Positions 38,119 to 45,192 of a stretch of DNA of 64,000 bases are shown piece by piece; the first letter of the stretch is position 1; every line of letters begins with the position of its first letter. The notes under the pieces were generated by a model that saw only the letters and a program-made list of their open reading frames with translations, was not told the origin of the DNA and ran no database searches. Origin of the DNA: Oryzomonas sagensis (GTDB lineage: Bacteria; Desulfobacterota; Desulfuromonadia; Geobacterales; Pseudopelobacteraceae); assembly GCF_008802355.1 (NCBI RefSeq), contig NZ_VZRA01000001.1, positions 442,980 through 506,979 on the forward strand. Reading direction: 5' to 3'. The position numbers and the translations under genes are program-made.

Positions 38119-38152
38119 CCGCGGCCATCAGGGAAAAACCTGATGGCCGCGG
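38119..38152 (+). terminator. Intrinsic terminator after the RCC1 gene
   Basis: A perfect 14-bp stem, CCGCGGCCATCAGG with CCTGATGGCCGCGG, around GAAAAA, then CATTTTCG. It lies 48 bases after the stop. Confidence 0.85.
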
Positions 38153-38382
38153 CATTTTCGACAATGGGCAGGGAAGAAGGATTATAGGGCGGCCAACAAA
38201 AAAACACCCCGGCAACTAGGAGGGAAAGTCGCCAGGGCAAATGAGGGTTCTTAGGGAACCCCCGCAATGTTTTCTGTAAGTATATTTTACCAGACGCCCC
38301 CTACCCTGGCAAGCGTGAAAAAAACCCACAACAGCATGGTATCATGCGTAAAAAGCGGAGAAGCCCACCAAATCGGTCGTGG
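38153..38382. other. Convergent gap with two small hairpins
   Basis: Between the RCC1 terminator and the end of the minus-strand glycosylase gene. It contains GGCAAC/GTCGCC and GGGTTC/GAACCC hairpins near 38210-38260 and an A-rich run. No gene or known RNA is recognised. Confidence 0.5.
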
Positions 38383-39081
38383 TCAGGCATGGCAGCCGGA
38401 GCGGAAGGTGGGGCACTGCGGCGCCAACGGGCAGCCGGCGCACAACGGGCGGGTGCGGCAGAAGACCTTGCACTCCTCCACGATCAGGGCGTGGTACTCG
38501 TTGAACAGCGCGGCGTCGGCGGGGAGATGCTCCATGAACAGCCGCCGGGTCTCGCCGTAGTCCGTATCCGCCGGCAAGAGCCCCAGGCGGTGGAACAGGC
38601 GCCGGGTGTAGGCGTCGACCACAAAGGTCGGCTTGTTCCCGGCGTAGAGCAGGATCGCATCGCAGGTCTCCGGGCCGATGCCGCGCACCTTCAGCAACTC
38701 CCGGCGCAGGTCGCGCCACTCGCCGCTGAACAGCACGTCCAGGGAGCCGTTGTGGTACTCCCGGAGCCACCCCACAAACCCCTTGATCCTGATACTCTTG
38801 ACATTGTAGTAGCCCGCCGGCCGGATCAGTTCCGCCAAGCGACCCGTTTCAATCGCCTCTATCCCCTCCATGGTCAGGACATTGGCCCCCTTCAGGGCGC
38901 TGATGGCTTTCTCCACGTTGGTCCAGGCGGTGTTCTGGGTCAGGATCGCCCCGATGCAGACCTCGAAGGGGGTCTCGGCCGGCCACCAGAACCGGGGGCC
39001 GAAGTGCTCCAGCAACGGGAGGAAGATCGCCTTGAGCCGTTCCCCGGTGGGGGAGAGGTGTGTCGTGGCCAGGAGGTTCAT
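38383..39081 (-). CDS. HhH-GPD DNA glycosylase, endonuclease III-like
   Basis: 232 residues. The helix-hairpin-helix is VRGIGPETCDAILL and the catalytic aspartate is in FVVDAYTRRL. The lysine of bifunctional endonuclease III (GxGxKT) is replaced by Glu in GIGPET, so it is probably a monofunctional glycosylase like MagIII (3-methyladenine). A C-terminal Cys cluster (CKVFCRTRPLCAGCPLAPQC) fits a 4Fe-4S site. It removes damaged bases from DNA. The start overlaps the stop of the upstream epimerase gene by four bases, so the two are translationally coupled. Confidence 0.9.
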   Translation of the reverse strand: MNLLATTHLSPTGERLKAIFLPLLEHFGPRFWWPAETPFEVCIGAILTQNTAWTNVEKAISALKGANVLTMEGIEAIETGRLAELIRPAGYYNVKSIRIKGFVGWLREYHNGSLDVLFSGEWRDLRRELLKVRGIGPETCDAILLYAGNKPTFVVDAYTRRLFHRLGLLPADTDYGETRRLFMEHLPADAALFNEYHALIVEECKVFCRTRPLCAGCPLAPQCPTFRSGCHA

Positions 39082-39959
39082 GCCGCCTCGACCGAGGCGG
39101 CAAGCCCCTGGGCCATGGTGGGGTAGCGCAACCTGACGCCCAGCTTCTCCAGCATGCGGGAATTGTCCACCACCCGCGACTCGCTCACGTAGGAGAACAT
39201 CAGGGGGGACATGGCCTGGCGCGCCTCATCCAGGGTCACCTGGGGCTGGCGGGGCATGCCCAGGGCGTCGGCGGCGGCGTTGAAGTAGCTGGTCATGCTG
39301 GCGGGATGGCCGTCGCTTATGTTGAAGATGGCGCCATTCTCCCCCTTCTCGACGGCCGCCAGGCAGACCTGCGCCAGGTCGTCGGCGTGGATGCGGTTGC
39401 TGGGGCCGGACTCCTCTTCCCTGAGAAGCGGCTGCCCCTGGCTGATCTGCATCAACGGCAGGCGGCCGGGACCGTAGATGCCGCTGACGCGCAGGATGAC
39501 CACCGCTGTGCCGTGGGCCGCCCCGAACTCCCGGAAGGTCGCTTCGGCATCGAGGCGGCGCTTGCCCATGGCCGATGCCGGGATAACGGGGGAATCCTCC
39601 GTCACCACGCCGCCGCGAGTCTCGCTGTAGACCGAGGTGGCGCCCAGGTAGACGATCATGGCGGGGGGCGGCGATACCGCCGTCATGGCGGCGCAGAAAT
39701 GCCTGGCCCGGGTGTCGAAGAGCCCGCCTCCCGGCGGCGGCACACAGTACAGCACCACCCCTCCGGCCGCCGCCTCCAGAGCCGGTATCCCGGCCGGGTC
39801 GTCCAGCGTGGCGACCAGCGTCCCGAAGCCCGACCGCTCCAGGGCCTCGCCATGCTCCGCCGACCTGACCAGGCAGGTCGTCCCGTATCCCGCGTCCCGC
39901 GCCAGGCGGGCGACGCGCCGCCCTATGTAGCCGCAACCGGCTATGAACAGTTTCTTCAT
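39078..39959 (-). CDS. NAD-dependent epimerase/dehydratase family protein (YeeZ-like)
   Basis: 293 residues. The N-terminus LFIAGCGYIGRRVARLARDAG is a Rossmann GxxGxxG motif, a TSVYSETRGG segment carries the SDR tyrosine area, and VILRVSGIYGPGR is typical of extended SDR proteins. The substrate is unknown. GTGAGGAA precedes the ATG. It is transcribed before the glycosylase gene with a four-base overlap. A functional link to base repair is not obvious. Confidence 0.88.
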   Translation of the reverse strand: MKKLFIAGCGYIGRRVARLARDAGYGTTCLVRSAEHGEALERSGFGTLVATLDDPAGIPALEAAAGGVVLYCVPPPGGGLFDTRARHFCAAMTAVSPPPAMIVYLGATSVYSETRGGVVTEDSPVIPASAMGKRRLDAEATFREFGAAHGTAVVILRVSGIYGPGRLPLMQISQGQPLLREEESGPSNRIHADDLAQVCLAAVEKGENGAIFNISDGHPASMTSYFNAAADALGMPRQPQVTLDEARQAMSPLMFSYVSESRVVDNSRMLEKLGVRLRYPTMAQGLAASVEAA

Positions 39960-40032
39960 GATTCCTCACCGAATAACAAAATGACACTGCTCGCTCGGCG
40001 CACTATAGGCAGCCGGCGGCGGCAGAAGGAAA

Positions 40033-40059
40033 AAGGCCCCGTGCATGCCACGGGGCCTT
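40033..40059 (-). terminator. Intrinsic terminator after nifJ
   Basis: AAGGCCCCGTG pairs with CCACGGGGCCTT around a short loop and reads into TTTTTCC on the minus strand. It lies 29 bases after the nifJ stop. Confidence 0.88.
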
Positions 40060-40087
40060 ATTGTGATGCGATTTGCTTATGACAACC

Positions 40088-43000
40088 CTACTTCGGTTCG
40101 TCGTAGGTCAGCGCCGCCAGCTTCTGGAAATAGGCAAAACGGCTGGCGGTGAAGACGGTGGCCTTCTTCATCAGGGAGGCCGCGGCGTCGGGATTGCTCT
40201 TCTGGAGCACCTTCCAGCGGTTCTCCCCGTAGGCGTACTCTTCCAGAGTGATGGTCGGCGCCTTGCTGTCCAGTTGCAGGGGGTTCTTGCTCTCGGCGGC
40301 CAGGGCCGGGTTGTAGCGGTAGAGCGGCCAGTAGCCGGACTGCACCGCTTTCTTCTGCTCGTCCACGGCGGTGGTCATGTTGATGCCGTGGGCAATGCAG
40401 TGGGCATAGGCGATGATCAGGGACGGGCCGTCGTAGGCCTCGGCCTCCAGCATGGCCTTGACGCACTGTGCCGGGTTGGAGAGGGAGACCGTGGCCACAT
40501 AGACCGAGCCGTAGGCCATGGCCATCATGCCCAGATCCTTCTTGGCCACCGACTTGCCGCCGGCCGCGAACTGGGCCACGGCGCCCAGCGGGGTGGACTT
40601 GGATGCCTGGCCGCCGGTGTTGGAGTAGACCTCCGTGTCCAGCACGATCAGGTTGATGTTCTTGCCCGAGGCGATGACGTGGTCCAGGCCGCCGTAGCCG
40701 ATATCGTAGGCCCAGCCGTCGCCGCCGACGCACCACACCGACTTCTTCACCAGGTAGTCGGCGATGGGGGCCAGGAGCCGTGCGGTCTGATCCTTGCTCC
40801 CTTTCAGGACCGCCTTCAGCTTGTCGACGCGGCCGCGCTGCTGCTCGATGCCGGCCTGGGTGGACTGGTCCGCCCCGATGATCTCCTTGATCAGCTTGGC
40901 GCTGGCGGCGAAGGCCTTGCTAGCGGCAAGCTCGTTCAGGTACTCCAGGGCCGATTTGTTGAACTGGTCCACGGTGAGGCGCATACCGAAACCGAATTCG
41001 GCGTTGTCCTCGAACAGCGAGTTGGACCAGGCCGGACCGCGGCCGTCGGCCCGCTGGGCCCAGGGGGTGGTGGGGAGGTTGCCGCCGTAGATGGAGGTGC
41101 AGCCGGTGGCGTTGGCGATCAGCATCCGGTCGCCGAAGAGCTGGGAGAGCAACTTCAGGTAGGGGGTCTCGCCGCAGCCGGCGCAGGCGCCGGAGAACTC
41201 GAACAGCGGGCGTACCAACTGGTTGCTGCGCAGGGTTTCCAGTTTCACCTGGGTCGGGTCCACGTCGGGCAGCGTGAGGAAGAACTCGAAATTTTCGGCC
41301 TCCGGGGCGCGCAGGGGGGGTTGGAAGTGCATGTCCAGGGCCTTGTGATCCGGGTTCTGCTTGTCCTTGGCCGGGCAGTTGTGGGCACAGGCGCCGCAGC
41401 CGGTGCAATCCTCCGGGGCCACCTGAACGGTGAACTTCTTGCCGGCCATCTCGGGGATCTTGCAGTCCGCGGACTTGAAGCTGGCCGGAGCCCCTTTGAG
41501 CAGCTTGGCGTCATAGGCCTTCATGCGCACCACGGCGTGGGGGCAGACGAACGAGCAGATGCCGCACTGGATACAGAGCTTGTCGTCCCACACCGGGATG
41601 TCGATGGCGATGTTGCGCTTCTCGTACTGGGAGGTGGCAGTGGGGAAGGTGCCGTCGGCCGGCATCTTGGAGACCGGCAGGTCGTCGCCCAGGCCGGCCA
41701 CGATCACCCCGGTGACCTCCTTGACGAACTTGGGCGCCTTGGCGGAGACGGCGGCGGCCATCCGCAGCTTGCTGGTGGCCTTGGAGGGCACCTTGACCTC
41801 GTACAGGTTGTTCAGGCCGGCTTCCACCGCCTTGTAGTTCATCTCCAGCACCTTCTCGCCGGCCTTGCCGTAGGACTTCTTGATGGCGTTCTTGATGGAG
41901 GCCACGGCGGTCTTGAGCGGAATGATGCTCGAAATCTTGAAGAATGAGGTCTGCATGATCACATTGATGCGGGGTCCCAGGCCGATCTCGTTGCCCAGCT
42001 TGACGCCGTCGATCACGTAGAACTTGAGTTTCTTGTCGATGATCTGCTGCTGCACCTCTTTCGGGATGCGGTCCCACACCTCGTCGTGGTCGAAGGGGGC
42101 GTTGAGCAGGAAGGTGGCCCCTTTCTTGGCCTTGGAGAGCATGTCGTACTTTTCCAGAAAGGAAAAGTTGTGGCACGCCACGAAATCGGCCTCCTGGACC
42201 AGGTAGGGGGCGCGGATCGGCTTCTTGCCGAAGCGCAGGTGCGACGTGGTCATGGAGCCGGCCTTCTTGGAGTCGTAGACGAAGTAGGCCTGGGCGTTGT
42301 TCTTGGTCTCCTCGCCGATGATCTTGATGGAGTTCTTGTTGGCGCCCACGGTGCCGTCCGAGCCCAAGCCGTAGAACATGGCCTGATAGACGCCGTCCAT
42401 GGGGTTCTTGTAGCTTGTGTCCACCTTCAGGCTGCAGTTGGTGACATCCTCCTCGATCCCGACCACGTAGTGATTCCTGGGGGATTTCGCCTTGAGGTTG
42501 TCGAGCACGGCCTTGGCCATGGCCGGGTTGAATTCCTTGGAACCCAGGCCGTAACGGCCGCCGACGATGATCGGGTAGCCGTCGAAGGAGAACTTCTTCT
42601 CGGCCATGGCCTCGCCGATGGCGGTGCGCACATCCAGGTAGAGCGGTTCGCCCAGGGCGCCCGGCTCTTTGGTGCGGTCGAGCACGGCGATCTTCCTGAC
42701 GCTCTTGGGCAGGGCCTTGATGAAGGCGTCCAGCGGGAAGGGGCGGTAAAGATGGATCTTGACCACGCCGACCTTTTCCCCCTTTTTGACCAGGTTTTCC
42801 ACGGTCTCCTGGACCACGTCGGCGCCCGAGCCCATCACCACCACCACCCGGTCCGCGTCCTTGGCCCCCACGTAATCCACCAGCTTGTACTTGCGGCCGG
42901 TCAGCTTGGCGAATTTGGCCATTTCCTCCTGAACGATGTCGATGCATTTGGGATAGTAGGGGTTGACCGTTTCACGCCCCTGGAAGTAGACATCCGGGTT

Positions 43001-43660
43001 CTGGGCCGTGCCGCGCATCATCGGGCGGTCGGGGCAGAGCCCGCGCCCCTTGTGCTCGGCGATCAGCTTGTCGTCCAGCATGGCGCGCATGTCGTCGAAG
43101 GTGAGTTCCTCGACCTTGAGGACCTCGTGGGAGGTGCGGAAGCCGTCGAAGAAGTGCAGGAACGGCACCCGGGCGCGCAGGGTGGCGGACTGGGCGATCA
43201 TGGCGAAGTCCATGGTCTCCTGGACGTTGTTGGAACAGAGCATGGCCCAGCCGGTGGAGCGGCAGGACATGACGTCCGAGTGGTCGCCGAAGATGGACAG
43301 GGCCTGGGCCGCGATGGCCCGGGCCGAGACGTGGAACACGGTGGAGGTCAACTCCCCGGCGATCTTGAACATATTGGGGATCATGAGCAGGAGCCCCTGG
43401 CTGGCGGTGAAGGTGGTGGTCAGCGCCCCGGCCTGCAACGCGCCGTGGACCGCCCCGGCGGCGCCACCCTCGGACTGCATCTCCACCACGGTGGGGATGT
43501 TGCCCCAGATATTTCTCTCGCCGGCGGCGCTCTTGGCGTCGGATATCTCACCCATCACCGATGACGGAGTGATCGGATAGATGGCAATGACCTCGTTGGT
43601 GGCATGCGCCACGTGGGCAGCAGCGGTATTGCCGTCGATGGTTACCATTTTTCTGCTCAT
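40088..43660 (-). CDS. nifJ: Pyruvate:ferredoxin (flavodoxin) oxidoreductase
   Basis: 1190 residues, the single-chain form. N-terminal domain: IDGNTAAAHVAHATNEVIAIYPITPSS. A pair of 4Fe-4S motifs is CIQCGICSFVCPHA and CTGCGACAHNCPAK (near 690-760), a third cluster site lies in FSGACAGCGETPY, and the thiamine-diphosphate domain has GDGWAYDIGYGG near 975. The enzyme oxidises pyruvate to acetyl-CoA and CO2 with ferredoxin as acceptor, or runs in reverse to fix CO2, in the cytoplasm. CAGGAGGAA precedes the ATG. It is central to acetate-based anaerobic metabolism. It stands alone with its own terminator. Confidence 0.98.
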   Translation of the reverse strand: MSRKMVTIDGNTAAAHVAHATNEVIAIYPITPSSVMGEISDAKSAAGERNIWGNIPTVVEMQSEGGAAGAVHGALQAGALTTTFTASQGLLLMIPNMFKIAGELTSTVFHVSARAIAAQALSIFGDHSDVMSCRSTGWAMLCSNNVQETMDFAMIAQSATLRARVPFLHFFDGFRTSHEVLKVEELTFDDMRAMLDDKLIAEHKGRGLCPDRPMMRGTAQNPDVYFQGRETVNPYYPKCIDIVQEEMAKFAKLTGRKYKLVDYVGAKDADRVVVVMGSGADVVQETVENLVKKGEKVGVVKIHLYRPFPLDAFIKALPKSVRKIAVLDRTKEPGALGEPLYLDVRTAIGEAMAEKKFSFDGYPIIVGGRYGLGSKEFNPAMAKAVLDNLKAKSPRNHYVVGIEEDVTNCSLKVDTSYKNPMDGVYQAMFYGLGSDGTVGANKNSIKIIGEETKNNAQAYFVYDSKKAGSMTTSHLRFGKKPIRAPYLVQEADFVACHNFSFLEKYDMLSKAKKGATFLLNAPFDHDEVWDRIPKEVQQQIIDKKLKFYVIDGVKLGNEIGLGPRINVIMQTSFFKISSIIPLKTAVASIKNAIKKSYGKAGEKVLEMNYKAVEAGLNNLYEVKVPSKATSKLRMAAAVSAKAPKFVKEVTGVIVAGLGDDLPVSKMPADGTFPTATSQYEKRNIAIDIPVWDDKLCIQCGICSFVCPHAVVRMKAYDAKLLKGAPASFKSADCKIPEMAGKKFTVQVAPEDCTGCGACAHNCPAKDKQNPDHKALDMHFQPPLRAPEAENFEFFLTLPDVDPTQVKLETLRSNQLVRPLFEFSGACAGCGETPYLKLLSQLFGDRMLIANATGCTSIYGGNLPTTPWAQRADGRGPAWSNSLFEDNAEFGFGMRLTVDQFNKSALEYLNELAASKAFAASAKLIKEIIGADQSTQAGIEQQRGRVDKLKAVLKGSKDQTARLLAPIADYLVKKSVWCVGGDGWAYDIGYGGLDHVIASGKNINLIVLDTEVYSNTGGQASKSTPLGAVAQFAAGGKSVAKKDLGMMAMAYGSVYVATVSLSNPAQCVKAMLEAEAYDGPSLIIAYAHCIAHGINMTTAVDEQKKAVQSGYWPLYRYNPALAAESKNPLQLDSKAPTITLEEYAYGENRWKVLQKSNPDAAASLMKKATVFTASRFAYFQKLAALTYDEPK

Positions 43661-43762
43661 GGGTTCCTCCTGTTTGTGATTATCCTGGCTATTCGTTCAA
43701 TTTGAGGTGTTATCAGTATATTTTACCATGCCATGGAAATGGCGCCACCTAGCTGTTGAAAC

Positions 43763-43964
43763 TCAGGTTGTTCAAAAATAGTCAGATCGTCGCCCCCGCT
43801 AGACAAGCCCTGCGGAGGCAGCCCTCTCTCTATCTCTCCCCCAAGGGGGGAGAGCATGCCGTGCCCTCTCCCTCTGGGAGAGGGATTGGGTGAGGGACCG
43901 CAGCGCTACGCCGCACAAGGCGGTTTTCGAGGAGGCGACGAGATGGCTGTTTTTCAACAACCTG
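43763..43964. repeat. Dispersed element with terminal inverted repeats, copy 2
   Basis: Left end 43763-43792 (CAGGTTGTTCAAAAATAG then TCAGATCGTCGC) is the near complement of the right end 43935-43964 (GCGACGAGATGGCTGTTT then TTCAACAACCTG). It is 202 bp long, with inner CTCTCCC/GGGAGAG hairpins, and is close in sequence to 28187-28386. It abuts the recR stop codon and separates recR from nifJ. Confidence 0.88.
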
Positions 43965-44558
43965 CTACAGTTCGTTTCGCCCCTGGAGCGCCCACTGCAC
44001 CGTCGCCGCATCGACGAATTCAATATCGCTTCCCAGCGGGATACCGTGGGCCAGGCGCGTGACCTTGACCCCGTACGGCTTGAGCGCCTTGGTCAGATAC
44101 AGGGCCGTCGCCTCCCCCTCCACCGTAAAGTTGGTGGCGATGACCACCTCATGGACCCCGTCGCGTCCGACCCGCTCCAGCAGTTCGGGAATGCGCAGGT
44201 CGGACGGGCCGATGCCGCCCAGGGGCGAGATCGCCCCCTCGAGGACATGGTACATCCCCTGGTAGGCGTTGCTCCGTTCCAGGGCCATCAGATCCTGGGA
44301 GTTCTCCACCACGCAGATCGTGCCGCCGTCCCGGTTGCCGGTGCAGATGGCGCAGGGGTCATCCTCGGTAACGGCAAAACAGTTGGAGCAGGCGTGAACC
44401 CTGGTGCGGACCTCCTCAAGGGATTCCGCCAGCGCCGTCATGTTGTGGGGAGATTTGAGAAGATGGAACGCCAGCCGCAGGGCCGTGCGTTCGCCGATAC
44501 CGGGCAGCTTCTTCAGTTCTCCAACCAGACGCATCAATGAGGAAGATTTTGTTAGCAT
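43965..44558 (-). CDS. recR: Recombination protein RecR
   Basis: 198 residues from ATG 44558; an in-frame GTG four codons earlier is possible. The order is helix-hairpin-helix (LKKLPGIGERTALRLAFHLL, 15-34), a four-cysteine zinc finger (Cys57, Cys60, Cys69, Cys72), a Toprim domain with VVENSQDLMALE and a Walker-like TNFTVEGEATALYL. RecR with RecO/RecF loads RecA at gaps. It belongs to the dnaX-ybaB-recR set, but 255 bases holding promoter and hairpin signals separate it from ybaB. The stop touches the repeat element. Confidence 0.97.
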   Translation of the reverse strand: MLTKSSSLMRLVGELKKLPGIGERTALRLAFHLLKSPHNMTALAESLEEVRTRVHACSNCFAVTEDDPCAICTGNRDGGTICVVENSQDLMALERSNAYQGMYHVLEGAISPLGGIGPSDLRIPELLERVGRDGVHEVVIATNFTVEGEATALYLTKALKPYGVKVTRLAHGIPLGSDIEFVDAATVQWALQGRNEL

Positions 44559-44603
44559 ATTTCCCGACACAAATAAAACATTTTTTTAAAATTATAGCAT
44601 GGA

Positions 44604-44721
44604 TAAAAAATGTGCTCCCCCGACATGGAACGGGCCGGCAGACGACCGAATACCCTGGAGGAGCACATATGAGTGACTTTCATGCCCGCAGTAGTACGGT
44701 AACGGCCTTTGCCGTATACGC
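44604..44721 (-). ncRNA. Candidate small RNA between ybaB and recR
   Basis: A near-consensus promoter on the minus strand (TTGACT, 17 bases, TAATAG) would start RNA near 44721. The transcript would contain an ACGGC/GCCGT hairpin and end at the GGAGCACAT-TTTTTT structure near 44604, about 118 bases. It may instead be a leader for recR with an attenuator. This is a prediction from signals only. Confidence 0.4.
44610..44668. other. Long-range hairpin that masks a ribosome site or ends a minus-strand RNA
   Basis: ATGTGCTCC (plus 44610-44618) pairs with GGAGCACAT (44660-44668). On the minus strand the right arm is followed by TTTTTTATCC, as in a terminator with a long 41-base loop. On the plus strand the same hairpin would hide GGAGG, the ribosome site of the 21-codon frame at 44669. 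The two readings are mutually informative but neither is proven. Confidence 0.6.
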
Positions 44722-44734
44722 TACTGACTATTAG
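44669..44734 (+). CDS. Candidate 21-residue peptide
   Basis: ATG to TAG, 21 residues: MSDFHARSSTVTAFAVYATDY. GGAGGAG sits six to twelve bases before the ATG, a strong ribosome site for such a small frame, although it can be hidden in a hairpin. It lies on the strand opposite to recR and ybaB. No modifying enzyme or transporter is next to it and no good plus-strand promoter is seen. It could be a chance frame over a minus-strand regulatory RNA. Confidence 0.3.
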   Translation: MSDFHARSSTVTAFAVYATDY

Positions 44735-44756
44735 CCGAACTAAAACTTTTAGTCAA
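44728..44756 (-). promoter_or_regulatory. Sigma-70-type promoter ahead of recR or a small RNA
   Basis: On the minus strand TTGACT (44756-44751), a 17-base spacer, then TAATAG (44733-44728). It lies in the 255-bp gap between ybaB and recR. Confidence 0.65.
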
Positions 44757-44813
44757 ATTAAAAACGCTCGTTGCCACCATGATTGCAGAAACAGCGCCGG
44801 ACGCCCGTGGGGC

Positions 44814-45128
44814 CTAGAAGAGCCCCGGGATGTTCATGCCGCCGGTGATTTTGGACATCTCCTCGGAGATCTCGCTGTGGACGCTTTTCATTGCTTCATT
44901 TACCGCAGCGATAATAAGGTCTTGCAGCATTTCCACATCATTCGGGTCAACGGCTTCCTTTTTTATCGAAAGTGAAACTATTTCGTTCTTGCCGTTGACC
45001 TGAACGTTCACCGCACCGCCGCCCGATGACGCTTCGGCCGTCCGCTGGCTGGCCTCTTCCTGGAGCCTCGCCATTTTCTGCTGAATCATCTGGGCCTGTT
45101 TCATGATGCTTGCCAAACCTTTTGACAT
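44814..45128 (-). CDS. ybaB: YbaB/EbfC family nucleoid-associated protein
   Basis: 104 residues from ATG 45128, preceded by AGGGAGG; the frame is open further but that part is not YbaB-like. It shows MSKGLASIMKQAQMIQQKM, an alpha helix then the beta core (VNVQVNGKNEIVSLSIKKE), and GGMNIPGLF at the end. YbaB dimers bind DNA in the nucleoid. It sits between dnaX (65 bases upstream) and recR, the common bacterial order, and is probably co-transcribed with dnaX. Confidence 0.95.
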   Translation of the reverse strand: MSKGLASIMKQAQMIQQKMARLQEEASQRTAEASSGGGAVNVQVNGKNEIVSLSIKKEAVDPNDVEMLQDLIIAAVNEAMKSVHSEISEEMSKITGGMNIPGLF

Positions 45129-45192
45129 CTGTGCCTCCCTGGGTGTGAAATGCTCTAAAACCTGGTTATATGATTGTTTTCCCGTCGGAACG

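Noticed and set aside
38225-38275. AGGGCAAA ... hairpin ... CCGCAATG, resembling part of a c-di-GMP (GEMM) riboswitch.
   Set aside because: The second stem, the tetraloop receptor and the 3' pairing strand are missing, and the site lies in a convergent gap with no gene downstream to control.
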